A DNA stretch of 64,000 nucleotides from Aptenodytes patagonicus (taxonomy: Eukaryota; Chordata; Aves; Sphenisciformes; Spheniscidae). Shown piece by piece: positions 41,201 to 51,052 of the stretch; position 1 is the stretch's first letter; each line of letters begins with the position of its first letter. Location: NCBI RefSeq assembly GCF_965638725.1, contig NC_134949.1, positions 78,460,017 to 78,524,016 of the forward strand. The letters run 5' to 3'. The notes below the pieces were generated by a model. That model saw nothing but the letters and a program-made list of their open reading frames with translations. It did no database searches and was not told where the DNA came from. A program made the translations under genes and the position numbers.

Positions 41201-43542
41201 CAAGTAGGTGCATGCCTCAGGCTGTTCCGGTGAGGGAATGAAGAAAAATGGCAATTCACTTGGAAGGTTTAAAGAATTGTGCAAGTGCTTATTTTTTTAC
41301 TTGCTAGTGGTAAGGTTCGAGGGAGCTAGAAGGAAGTGGCGAGAATTGTAAAGGGTAGAAGTGCAATGTAAAACAACTTAAGGATTTGTTCTTGTACCTT
41401 TAACAACTGGTTCTTTTAATATATTCCACAGTAAATGCTTTTTTTCCAACATTTTACCTAAATAGGTGATTACTTGGGAGGAGAAGCGTACTGGGCTGGA
41501 GGCTTACATCTATACACCCCTCTCCCTTTCCGGCCAGGCCGGGGAGGGTTTGGAGACCTTTTCCGAACACATTTCTTTCTTAATGCTGGAAACCTCTGCA
41601 ACCTTAACTATGGTAAGACTCAATATAATTGTATATAACAAAACCTGCTTCTCTCTATATATATAAAAGCACAAAGGAGAGCTGTTCTGTGTCTGTTTAC
41701 TCAGAAGCAGTTTGTTTACTGCGTGTATTTTGGCGCCTGTCAAAAAGCTGTTGCTACTAACTTATACATTTGACAGATTGCCACTAATTTTTTTAGCTTG
41801 CTACATAAATTCTAGCACAACTTGTAGGAAAGAGAGCTAGGATGGTAACAGTAGTATCTGTGAATAGGTGATGTTTGCAGACCAGTGTGGTAATTGATCA
41901 ACACCTGCTGTCTTACACCGTTCTAAAGGGAGACTGGAAGATGAAGTTTTAGTGGGATTCTGATGTTTTCTGGGTGGTGGCATTAGAGTGTAGATGAGGG
42001 TGTGGTAGCTGATGTGATGATTTTTTTTTTCTTTTTCTTCCATCCCCAACTTTTTTCAAGATATACTTCAGTGTATTAGTGTATGATTTTTCAGTATCAG
42101 TTCAATCAATTTGGGGATATCGTGATATTTGATGTCTGCCTCACTTGATGGAAGAGAGATGGCATCCATATGGGAGAGAGATACTTTATGCACAATTGAA
42201 AAGCAGATGAATCAACTTTAGTGGGTCTCTGTTAGTTTTAAAGACTTTTAGTTAAGACTTAACTTTTAGTTAAGTCTTTAGTACTTATTTCCAGATTCAC
42301 GCAAGTAGGTACCCTATGGAGGGAAATGAAGATCAACCAGCAATCCAACTAGAATCGTAGAAGTTTGTCATTTGAGTCCAAGGTACTTCGTTGGCATTTA
42401 TGGGAGTTGTGGGTAGTAAATAAATTTTGAATCGGGAGGGGATGATCTGAAGTAGTCTGTCTTTTAGCTCTGAAAATCCAGTTAGCCTTTGACCACCTTG
42501 ACAGTCTACTTTGATTCTTGTTCTCCTGCTCTTTTGCTTTCAGGTGATGGTCCTAGAGCTCACCTGCAGAAGTTGGCAGAGTATATCCGATGGTCTTACG
42601 GTGCCGGAATAGTGCTCCGACTTGGAAACATTGCTAGATTAGAACTTAACTACTGTTTCCCCATGGGAGTACAGTCTGGTGACAGGTTTGTTTTTTACAC
42701 CAATTTCTTTAATAGTAACTGGTTTTAAAGGTTACTGCACTACTGTCTGGTTTTGGTAGAGAGAATTGCTGCCTTTAAATTTTGCTTTTTCTATGCCAGT
42801 CTGGAGATGTTTCAGCACTTGATGCTCTTCTTTTAGTTCGCTATATTCATGTTGGTTTCACGGTACTTCTTGGTTTAAGACATCGTATCTCAGGTTTCAA
42901 AGTTCATTGAACTTGAGATTAGCTATTGAAATGTACGAGTAGCTGTGTAGGAGGTTTTATTTCTTTAGGGGAAATGATCACTCAAACAGCTCCTGGGATT
43001 TTCTTAAGCCTTCCAAAAACAAATGCTTGGATAAATACCGAATTTAATGTCTCTGCTTAAAAAATGAAAACAAGTTTAACTATAGATGAGGAGAAAGGGA
43101 GAGCAAATTAATTTGTTAGCAACTAATTATCCTACACCAAGCAAATATTATAGTATGGAATAGAAAAGCTTCAGGGGGCCTGTTCTTGCCTGTGAATACT
43201 GTGTGAGATACTCTGTATTTTGTACAGGAGTTGGATTATGTTTCTACTTGTCATTCATGTGAAATGTGAATTAATAGCAATTTGAAAATTATGGGCTTTA
43301 TTTTGCAAATGTAAATACTCTGTATGGATGACAGATTGGCAAAGCATTTATTTAAAAAAGCTTTTGTCAGCTAAAATTTGAATTGTAACTTTCCAAAGAT
43401 TGAAAACCCTGGGAGTTTAGGGGTAGGGCGAATTGATTTTCATTTCATCAGTACCTTCTATATCACTTATGTTGTTTATTATTTGTTTCTTTTCAGGATA
43501 TGTGATGGTGTTCAGTTTGGAGCAGGAATCAGATTTCTATAA
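26218..43542 (+). CDS. SAMM50: Sorting and assembly machinery component 50 (Sam50/Tob55), 15 coding exons
   Basis: Coding exons: 26218-26238, 28333-28443, 29965-30066, 30855-30942, 32052-32158, 34134-34264, 34464-34551, 35108-35236, 35951-36022, 37139-37225, 39715-39785, 40561-40628, 41466-41612, 42544-42685 and 43497-43542. They total 1410 nt, giving 469 residues, the same length as human SAMM50. The N-terminus is MGTVHARSLEPLP. A single POTRA domain spans about 45-125 ([14 protein letters not shown]). The Omp85/Bac_surface_Ag barrel follows to the C-terminus, with the loop-6 VRGF motif at 345-348 and the terminal beta-signal FGAGIRFL. The protein is the core of the SAM complex, folding beta-barrels such as VDAC and TOM40 into the mitochondrial outer membrane and contacting MICOS. 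ATG context GCCGCCATGG is optimal. Intron 11 uses a GC donor. Confidence 0.97.
26239..28332 (+). other. SAMM50: SAMM50 intron 1
   Basis: A 2.1-kb intron beginning in the CpG island. A short (CCGTG)n-like pentamer tract lies at about 26421-26437. The remainder is AT-rich with no recognised element. A cryptic acceptor CCCCTTAG at about 28228 precedes an open frame into exon 2 but has no family support. Confidence 0.8.
28333..28443 (+). CDS. SAMM50: SAMM50 coding exon 2
   Basis: Residues 8-44 ([13 protein letters not shown] ... ILENKD), the acidic N-terminal segment preceding POTRA. Acceptor CTTTCAG, donor GAT|GTAAGT. Confidence 0.96.
28444..29964 (+). other. SAMM50: SAMM50 intron 2
   Basis: A 1.5-kb AT-rich intron carrying the mini-LTR at 29333-29472. 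No other element was recognised. Confidence 0.82.
29333..29472 (+). mobile_element. 139-140 bp mini-LTR, relative of the LTR at 6432
   Basis: The first about 139 bases of the 6432-6955 LTR recur with few differences, starting TGTCCTAGTTTCGGCTGGG and ending TAGTCAAGGACA. Homology stops exactly after CAAGGAC, where the long copy continues TTTCC. A 5-bp direct repeat AAACT borders the block (29328-29332 and 29472-29476). Read one base further, the element has TG...CA ends, a TGTCCT/AGGACA inverted terminus and a 4-bp AACT duplication. It is either a solo LTR with an internal deletion reaching its 3' edge, or a short form inserted as a unit. Confidence 0.82.
29965..30066 (+). CDS. SAMM50: SAMM50 coding exon 3 (POTRA, first half)
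   Basis: Residues 45-78: [19 protein letters not shown] and following to NLID. This is the start of the POTRA domain. Acceptor CTGTTTAG, donor GAT|GTAAGT. Confidence 0.97.
30067..30854 (+). other. SAMM50: SAMM50 intron 3
   Basis: A 788-bp intron with an open 63-codon stretch at 30136-30327 that has no family match and is probably chance. Confidence 0.8.
30855..30942 (+). CDS. SAMM50: SAMM50 coding exon 4 (POTRA, second half)
   Basis: Residues 79-107 plus one base: [20 protein letters not shown] through DTCQ. Acceptor CCTGCAG, donor CAAG|GTATGT. Confidence 0.97.
30943..32051 (+). other. SAMM50: SAMM50 intron 4
   Basis: A 1.1-kb intron. 30980-31190 is rich in CA/TA-type dinucleotide stretches. 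31440-31720 is unusually GC-rich for an intron here and may be an old repeat I do not recognise. Confidence 0.75.
32052..32158 (+). CDS. SAMM50: SAMM50 coding exon 5
   Basis: Completes Gly108 and encodes residues 109-143 ([16 protein letters not shown] through NNEGSM), joining POTRA to the barrel. Acceptor TTATGTAG, donor ATG|GTAGGG. Confidence 0.97.
32159..34133 (+). other. SAMM50: SAMM50 intron 5
   Basis: A 2.0-kb AT-rich intron. No transposon or exon-like content was recognised. Confidence 0.8.
34134..34264 (+). CDS. SAMM50: SAMM50 coding exon 6 (barrel start)
   Basis: Residues 144-186 plus two bases: [19 protein letters not shown] and on to NFER. These are the first strands of the Omp85 barrel. 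Acceptor TTTTCTGTAG, donor GAAA|GTAGGG. Confidence 0.97.
34464..34551 (+). CDS. SAMM50: SAMM50 coding exon 7
   Basis: Completes Asn187 and encodes residues 188-216: [19 protein letters not shown] through TEFN. Intron 6 before it is only 199 bp. Acceptor GTTTCAG, donor AAT|GTAAGT. Confidence 0.97.
34552..35107 (+). other. SAMM50: SAMM50 intron 7
   Basis: A 556-bp AT-rich intron with nothing recognised. Confidence 0.85.
35108..35236 (+). CDS. SAMM50: SAMM50 coding exon 8
   Basis: Residues 217-259: [19 protein letters not shown] through SLKSSLS. Acceptor ATTTGTAG, donor TCT|GTAAGG. Confidence 0.97.
35237..35950 (+). other. SAMM50: SAMM50 intron 8
   Basis: A 714-bp intron with a (TA)n tract at about 35735-35755. 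No other repeat was identified. Confidence 0.82.
35951..36022 (+). CDS. SAMM50: SAMM50 coding exon 9
   Basis: Residues 260-283, [20 protein letters not shown] plus KINQ. Acceptor TTTTCAG, donor CAG|GTAGTA. Confidence 0.97.
36023..37138 (+). other. SAMM50: SAMM50 intron 9
   Basis: A 1.1-kb AT-rich intron with no recognised element. Confidence 0.82.
37139..37225 (+). CDS. SAMM50: SAMM50 coding exon 10
   Basis: Residues 284-312: [20 protein letters not shown] through IWDS. Acceptor TCTTTGCAG, donor TCG|GTAATT. Confidence 0.97.
37226..39714 (+). other. SAMM50: SAMM50 intron 10
   Basis: A 2.5-kb intron, the longest in the gene. No mobile element or exon was recognised in it. Confidence 0.8.
39715..39785 (+). 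CDS. SAMM50: SAMM50 coding exon 11 (GC donor)
   Basis: Residues 313-335 plus two bases: [20 protein letters not shown] then IAD. The exon ends AG|GCAAGT, a non-canonical GC donor with an otherwise strong match to consensus. The split codon AG|G (Arg336) is confirmed by exon 12. Confidence 0.95.
39786..40560 (+). other. SAMM50: SAMM50 intron 11, GC-AG type
   Basis: A 775-bp intron starting GCAAGT and ending TTCATTAG. AT-rich, with no repeat recognised. Confidence 0.88.
40561..40628 (+). CDS. SAMM50: SAMM50 coding exon 12 (VRGF loop)
   Basis: Completes Arg336 and encodes [20 protein letters not shown] then SE. It contains the Omp85 loop-6 (V/I/L)RGF signature at 345-348; human has IRGF. The donor GAAG|GTCTGA is relatively weak. 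Confidence 0.96.
40629..41465 (+). other. SAMM50: SAMM50 intron 12
   Basis: An 837-bp AT-rich intron with nothing recognised. Confidence 0.85.
41466..41612 (+). CDS. SAMM50: SAMM50 coding exon 13
   Basis: Completes Gly359 and encodes residues 360-407: [20 protein letters not shown] through NLCNLNY. Acceptor TAAATAG, donor TATG|GTAAGA. Confidence 0.97.
41613..42543 (+). other. SAMM50: SAMM50 intron 13
   Basis: A 931-bp intron. It holds a small inverted repeat (arms AAGACTTAAC at 42254-42263 and GTTAAGTCTT at 42269-42278). An overlapping 12-bp direct repeat CTTTTAGTTAAG lies at 42245 and 42263. Confidence 0.82.
42254..42278. repeat. 10-bp perfect inverted repeat, 5-nt loop
   Basis: AAGACTTAAC / GTTAAGTCTT around the loop TTTTA, in SAMM50 intron 13. 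It is small and AT-rich; no function is implied. Confidence 0.85.
42544..42685 (+). CDS. SAMM50: SAMM50 coding exon 14
   Basis: Completes Gly408 and encodes residues 409-454: through [20 protein letters not shown] and MGVQSGD. These are the penultimate barrel strands. Acceptor CTTTCAG, donor ACAG|GTTTGT. Confidence 0.97.
42686..43496 (+). other. SAMM50: SAMM50 intron 14
   Basis: An 811-bp AT-rich intron with nothing recognised. Confidence 0.85.
43497..43542 (+). CDS. SAMM50: SAMM50 terminal coding exon 15 (beta-signal)
   Basis: Completes Arg455 and encodes [14 protein letters not shown], then TAA at 43540-43542. The last strand is the Omp85 C-terminal beta-signal. Confidence 0.97.
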
Positions 43543-45450
43543 TACAGAAACATTTTACATCAGTATATGAAATTGTGTTCTGTAATTGAAATCAAGACTA
43601 TGATATAGCTTGATACGGTCTAACTTCTTCTTGAAATACAGATGAACTTCTGAGTGATTTACCTCTCAGACTCCACAAGAAACTACATTAAAGAATTATG
43701 CTCTAAAGGTTCATTGTACCTCTGATTCTTATCAAAGATGGGAGAGTGTTTATAGGATTCTAGCTATTTTAACTTACAGCTTTTAGTTATTAGTTGTTAC
43801 TTAAAATATTAGAGAGTTGTGTCAGAAATTGGCTCTTGGATACGGTTCACGTGATTACAGTTGTCATTGGCCTGCACAGCCTTCGCTCTTCCAACCACGA
43901 GTCTCACAAGTATTGGGACGAACCAGCGTGAGCCTGGCTGGAGTGGAAATTAAGGGGGACAGTTTTTCTCCATCATCAACTTCTGTGAGCAAATGACCCT
44001 GAAAAAATTCTGTTAGGCATCAAAAATTATTTTATACAAACAATGGTTGTAAGTGAACCAAAATGTTCTGATTTGAATATATTTCACCATTCTAAGATCA
44101 TCTCTATTTAAATGCCTCCTACAATCTGCATTGAATACTGTAAAAGTTCAAGTCAGCTGCTTAGCGCCGTAAATACTAAAATTCAAGAGTAACTTTGAAA
44201 GGTTCAGGGTTCTCAACTCTGAGGCAGTTTTGAGTGTTTTAATGCTCTTAGTGAAGCCATTGATTTGGGTCTTGCAAACAGATCTTTTTGTAGCAGTTGC
44301 AAAAGGGATGTCTAGACGTGATCATGGGATGCTATCTTGTTTGCTTTTGTGTGAGAGGCATGCCTCTCTACTGACTTCTTTAGATGCTAATTTCACTTAA
44401 AAGTGACCTCCTGTTTTATCACTTGACATATATTCCAGTTTTCGTAAGGTTGGACTAATTCACTAGTTTAGTTCTAACAACTCATCTTTGAAGATAGTTG
44501 CATATTCATGTTTTTATATGTATCGATCCTGAGTTGTCATTATCCTAAGAGAATCTGAACCTAGAATCCACTTTCCCTGCATCTAAATTCACATTTTTTT
44601 TTTATTAGGTGTTGGCAAAACTAAAATCATAATACAAAGAAGATTCTGGGAGAGTAGAACAGAAATGCGTAAGCTATTACACTCCTGGTTTCTTCTACTC
44701 GGCTAAAGACACCGGTTTGGACATCCTGGCAAGCTACTTGACTTTGCCGAATGCTGTCAGGACTGCCGTGAAATCTTGTTCCCAGTCAAGTTAGCACTGA
44801 GACTCCACTCTCTTTGAAGAGACCACAGTTTTATACGTTGCTTTAGCATTGGTATATATTGCTGTTGCTGTAATACAGTAACTAAATCTGTTCATGTTAG
44901 TAACTCACTTTCCAAAATATGAAGGCTAGAAACTGATCTGCTTGGTCTTGCAGAGCTCTGCTTGACTAAACATCCTTCCCTTTTTATGAAGTTGTAGCAA
45001 CGGGCTCACAGATGTTCAAAACAGAAAATTGTGTGAATGACAGAAGTCAGGTCTATTTCAAACACCAAAATTTCATATAAAGAACCTTTTTTTCAGCATA
45101 TGTATCTGACAGCTACTGTAGCAAATACATATTTAACAAAACATTTCAGATGGTTTTTTTGTTGTTATGAGATAAAATATGACACTATGTTAAGAATGTC
45201 AACAAATGTTACTGGTTTTTCACCAGCACTATCTATATTTTGACGTATAAAAATATTTTTAGTGGGAAGAATGGGAATGTTTAGATACCAAAATACCGTT
45301 AGGATTTTGTCCCAGGAGTTCAAAGTTTACTTTGGTCGTGTTGATAAAATTTGATGTATTCTGTTGCCTTAAGAACTCCTTTTTGTGCACACTGTTATTA
45401 AAGACTGGTCAAGTGTAGTACTTCAATAAATGAGACAGTCCTAAGCTAGT
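43543..45450 (+). other. SAMM50: SAMM50 3' UTR and flank
   Basis: Untranslated AT-rich sequence. Poly(A) signal candidates are ATTAAA at 43688-43693 and 45397-45402, and AATAAA at 45425-45430. A short (about 0.15 kb) or long (about 1.9 kb) 3' UTR is therefore possible. Confidence 0.6.
45397..45430 (+). terminator. SAMM50: Candidate distal SAMM50 poly(A) signals
   Basis: ATTAAA at 45397-45402 and AATAAA at 45425-45430, about 1.9 kb after the stop codon. Usage is unproven. Confidence 0.5.
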
Positions 45451-48400
45451 ATCAGTTGGCCTTTTTAGAGCAGAAAGTAGCCTTCCTGAGTTGAGCAGGC
45501 CTACAGAAATAGCCTCAGCCTCAGTCTGCACACTAAGAAGCTAGTCCACAATTAAGTTTTGAGAGAACTGTGATCTATACAAGAAATAAGGGATGTGCGG
45601 GGGAAACTGCTGAAGGCTGAAGAGGCCTTTCGAGCACATCTGCTGACAGACCACGCTATACCGCAGACCATAGAATTGTCCAGTAAGAATAAAGGAAGAA
45701 AAATCACGTTACATGAGCTTTTACCTGAGTCACTGTTTCCCCACTTGTATTGCACTACGTTGAAAGATAACATTTTCTTACAGCATGTAACAAGTGCACA
45801 AAAGCTATCACGGTACATAAAGTACTCCTGTATTCCTCTGGAAGCAACATCTGGATTACACTGTTATTCTATAGAATATTGATATGATGAATACATTCCC
45901 ATTTGAAATTCGTTGCAGCGGCTCTAATGATTAGGATGGATAAGACAGAAATCAGAATCCCACTAGAAGCTACTGTAGTGCTAAGCAGACTCGGTGGTAG
46001 AACGGCTCTGGACAGATGTGAAGCAATTCTCCTCTTGGCTGACTGCTTTTCTGGCCATAGAGTCTGTCTGTGAAAGGATAAAAGGCCTAGGGAATGCCTG
46101 CAGTCGTAACTGTGATTCAAAAGCATAGTATTTGCTTAAATGGGTAGTTTTGGATATCACTTTACCTATTGAGTAGTTGAGATGCTCTTGCTTTTATAGC
46201 CATGCCCAGTGTTTGGGACAGTAAGATGGTGACAGATGCCTCCAGATGGTACACCTGAAACGACTGCCCACATGCTTGTGGACTCTTTAATTTTACGTGA
46301 ACGGTGCTGAGGTTGCAAATACCATCTGAAGCAGAGTTTCTTCAGCTGTGTTGTTACTTTACTGCTTACAGTCCTCTCTATGGCTAAAAGAGGCCTGGGG
46401 AGGAGAGGAGGGCTTTTGGGGCTGTACAGTCTTGTTGCTACGTTGGGGGCACCTCTGAGCCAGTGAGAAGGCGGCAGTAATGTGTCAGAAGCAGGGCTAA
46501 TATTGGTATCGCCAGTTCTAAGACGGTGGGTGATTTCTTGGAGCTGTTCCACGTACATAAAGGAGTTGAAAATGCTCTTTATATTTGGAAGATCTGGTGG
46601 TATTAGGTACTGCTGATGAGTAAGCTGCTAGGGAGCTTTGGGGGAATGTGGAAGAGGAAATTGGGAGGTGGTTAGAACGTAAGGGGCAGGCTTGCTGCCA
46701 TATTGTTAAGAGCATAACCATATTTGATTTAAAAATACAAGCTTTAAAAATAAAATACGATGGTGACCTCAATCATATGGAAGCGTGCTTCAATATAAGT
46801 ATGTTTGCTGTTGCTCTGTGCCTTTTTTAATACTGGTCTGTACTTGCTGCCAGCGGAAATCTCTGCAGAGCTGTAGCAACTAATGTTTGATACTTACTAC
46901 CTTTCCAAAATACCTGTTGGTTTTGCCGGGCATCTGTGTAGAAATTGCTGTCCGTGTTGTGCCCTTTGAGGGAAGCATTCAGAGTCGTCTTCTCCCATGT
47001 GCGATAAAACATACAGGCCCACAGAAAAGTGAGTGGGGGTCAGGTTGGCTCTCCCTTCTCTGGGGTGCGTGAGCAGTTACTCAAATGAAAAAGTATAAAT
47101 TTTTACTGTGATGTTACGGGGGGGGGGGGGGAACTTACTCCTTCGTGGGAATATTAAGGAGTTGGTCAGATGTCTGGGAGATTATCCTGAACTTTGTACG
47201 GGATAACATAAGAAAATCATCCTAAAATTACAGAATTTGAGTGTGTAGGATTGTAGGTTTGTTCTACCATTCTTGTCTTGTTTTTAAAAGGGCTGGAGCC
47301 TGGCAGCCACAGCAGTAGCAATCCTTTTCAGGAGGATTTTTACACAGCTTGTCTACCATGGAAAGGTTTTTGAAATAGTGTAATTGAATCTAGGTTTTAT
47401 GACAGCAGTGCTAAATCGCTGTTGGCAACTGCAGTGCTCTTGGATGATTTTAACTTAATTGGGACGAGACTTTATGCTGAGTGTATTCTGTGCAAGTCAG
47501 GGCATTCAGCTTTCTTCCGTTGTTAAGCAAAAAATGCAACCTGGTCTGCAGCTGGTAGAGCTAATGTCTGCATGGAATAAATGGTCTTTGTAAAAGTTTT
47601 TCAGTTAAATAGAATACATAAGAGAAATTATTCTGAAGCAAATCAGTAGCATCAGTTAAGTGGTACATTTCTACCTCAGTATTGAATAAATAATGTTATT
47701 AAAAACAAACAAACCAAACCCAAACCCCAAACACAACCTGCCCCCAAAACACATTTTCACTCATCCGGCAGACCAGGAAGAAAAATTAACAGTAACAGTG
47801 TCTCGTGTCTGTAAGGTATCTATCATCTTAGAAAATCAGTACAGGTATTGTTATAATAGAACAAGACTATGTAATGATTTTCTCGTTTAAAAAGCAGGTG
47901 GTTTTGCTTTGCTTCAATATGTGAAGAACTATGAGAAACCATATATTCAGTGTCACCATTATTTTGTGATACGTCTAATTACAGTAATCTCAGGTAGTCT
48001 AAAATTTTGAAAACAGTATAAAATGCTATAAAGGCTAAAGGAAACAGAACACCTCTATACAAAAGAAGGTGAGCAATGTAAAAATGAGCAAATGTGAATT
48101 CAGACTTTTAAATGTTCAGCTAAATATTAAAGCTAACAGTTCAGGGCTGAAATTAAAAACAGATTTTGAACTAGGTTTAGTCTTTCCAATGTAATTCTCT
48201 GTTTCTGAAAAGACATGTTTATGCTCTGGCAGTTTTCTTAATGAATATTAAGACAAGAATCTCATCCCTGATGAGAGGTAGGGTACCGGAGAGAATTTTC
48301 TGGGATGTAGAGTGCTGGTATCTCATTCAGTATGGAAGGTTTAAACAAATAACGTAGCTGGCCTTCTTCATACTTCTCTTTAGACGGAGTGTGCACTTCA

Positions 48401-51050
48401 GGCTGAAGGCCATTCAACTCCTGCAGCAGCAGCTGTGTCACTTTTAATGGCCATTAGCCAGTTAAATTATTAAAGACTAACACACACACGATGAAAATAC
48501 TGATACAAGCTCTTAATTTCCTATTTAGAAGAGCATTGTTTGTTTGAACCACCGTGATGTGACTCAAAAAGACGCCAGTAATTTTGCTTCCTGTTGCCAT
48601 AGGCTCTCTCCTCTTGGCTCAAACAACCCGGCCTCCTTTTACTTTGCAATAGGCTGACCATACTTTTTCTACTTACGCTACAAATTTAAGCATTTCTTTA
48701 TAAATACGTAGGACGTCAAAGTCGGAGGCGAATGGATCTATCTATCTGTGTGGTTTTATTTCACTCTTGCTTATAAGTCGTTACATCTTGAGTGCTGTTC
48801 TTGAGTCAGTTAAGTTTTAGATGCCGTTTGGACCGTGTGTATAGCTTGTGAACCAATTTGTGTGCTTTCTTGCTTGAAGTTTGTACTCACAGATTTTCTG
48901 ATTACAATTTCATAAAAAAATTCAGGTATGAGAACTGATTGATTTTTATTTTTTTCCCCCAGAGGTTGGATAAAATGCTTTTTCCACACTGCCTTAAAGC
49001 TAAATGTAATCTAAGACTTCAGTATGAATTTTATGAAATGAAAACATCCACTCTGCTAGTCCCGTTGCAGGTCAACATTTATGTGTGCTTTAGCGTTACT
49101 AGTGTTTTTCATATGGATTCAGGTTATTTTTGATGCATTGAAAATGGAGCTTGCATTTGTAAAGTGTCTCATTTGGCTTCTGCCAGCAGAATGTAGTTGA
49201 CGTCCTTGCTAATTATTTTATTTTGCAAAGATGTATAATAACCTTAAATGAAGTGGGCAATTTAACCAATGAATGTCTTTCTATGTACCACTTCAGCATA
49301 ATTAAGGCTACTCCTTTTTTTTAATCTCCTTTTTTTTTTTTCTCTATTTTCCTGATGTATTGATTGTAATGTTAACTTCCAACGTAGAAAGAACTGCAGG
49401 GACTGTTGTTCTCTGTGGATGCGATGCGTGCCTGCTCTTTGGGTGCATTTGCTGCATGGGAGTTAATTTTACCATCAGTGTTTGTATTGTACATGCAAGT
49501 TTCATAGGTCGTAAGTTCCGCTCCATGAAGATTTTTGAGAGCATTCCTCCAAAAAGCTGGAGGAGCTGTATTTGAATTAAATTATTTAAGAAATGATGCA
49601 ACTTTTCAACCCTCGCAGTATTGGCACTACTGCTGTTAAATGCTGCAACAACACACATGACTGGCAAACCTGGTACTGAAGGAGCGTGGCAGCTGTGTTT
49701 TTGGATATGTAGACACAGAACTGTGTGGAAGATGCATGTATTCATACCGTACGTGAATCTGGATGGCAAACTGTGTGTGCATCTCATTAGCAACTCCAAG
49801 GGTTGAAATATTCACTAGAAAATTGTGTAATAGTTGAACTGTAGGTATTTGAACAAAGTAGGATACCTAAAGTTTTTGGTATGCTAATCCACTTTTTCCA
49901 CTAGCAAGAGCACAGGGAAGAACTCCCTCCTGCACAGGAGATCGACACACAAGATTCATTAGGCATAGCCCGAAACCTCAAAATCATTTAAGTGAAAGGC
50001 GGATTTGTGACTGGTATTGATCCCAGCCTTGGTAAGTTCTCACAGTCTAAAAGCCTTTGCTATGGGCAGCACACTGTTGTTTCAGGAAATAGCATTTATT
50101 TGTTCTTCCAAAGAAGCAGTTACCAATAGAAAATAATCACCACCATTGCCTTTATGGGCAAACACAAGATAGGCTTACCTCGCTATGAGGTATAAAGGTC
50201 AAGTATTTGCAGGGAGGAGGTTATTTGACTAAAGCTGGGGCAGTGGGCTGTCTAATTAAGAACAAACTGATCCATTTTAAGTTTTAGGTTTTCTACGCAT
50301 TCCAAAATCAGCATAGCATAAAGTTCACAGCTTTTTGAAGGCGGTGTTATCTATGAGGTAAGGCAAACATTTCTGTAACAAAGCAAGACACGAGTGTCCT
50401 GGTGCAGCAGTAACCTCTAAAGAAAATCTGAGCTGTTTAGGGAAGAGGTGAGCACGTGAGAAGAATATCATAGTGCTCGGTACACAGGAACATGGAGCTG
50501 GGATGATGTGGAGCGAGACTGCGTGGTCACTGCAACTTGCATCAGCTATGCGTTAAAATATTTACTGCAGACAGACCCTTATAAAATCCCTTCTGTGTGC
50601 TCCATGCAACATTGATCACAGGATGCTTCTTTGTATCCTGCAATAAAACCAGATCAGAATTGAAAGCCATTGGCAGGTTTGGGACTTGCCAAGGAAACAG
50701 GAAGAGAAGTTGAGGTTATAACCAATGTCTTAAGCAGGATTTCCACTTACTGAAATTGACTTCTGAAATCAGGAGAAAGAAACTTTGGGAAGGAATGAGA
50801 AAATAGATTTTGTGTAAGTTTCAGGATACCCTATTGATGAGTGCTTAAAGCAAGAAATTATGCCTAAAAAAAAATTAGGCTGCAAATATAGGGCATATTT
50901 ATCTGGGCACCAATTTATCACATGATCCCTTATAGATCTCTGGCATCATCTGCTTGTATAGCTCCTAAACTTGACAAAGTGGTTATTTTCGTTCCAGGCA
51001 GTGCCACTTACATACTAGGGCTGCATATGGCTCATCATAATTATTAAACT
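45451..51050. other. SAMM50-PARVB spacer, proximal part
   Basis: AT-rich DNA without a recognisable gene. It includes a 14-base poly-G run (47118-47131) and a CAAAC-rich simple tract (about 47700-47755). Open frames at 45595-45882 (+) and 49344-49799 (-) lack start context, splice signals and motifs I know. A TAATGGCCATTA palindrome lies at 48445-48456. Confidence 0.6.
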
Positions 51051-51052
51051 GT

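Noticed and set aside
45595-45882. 95-codon frame after the SAMM50 poly(A) region, with a charged start KLLKAEEAFRAHL
   Set aside because: Begins at GTG, has no splice-site support and no family I recognise; the Glu/Lys-rich opening alone is not evidence of coding.
49344-49799. 151-codon minus-strand open frame in the spacer
   Set aside because: It needs a TTG start for full length, has no recognisable motif or promoter, and could be chance or an eroded repeat. A protein search with no hit would confirm rejection.
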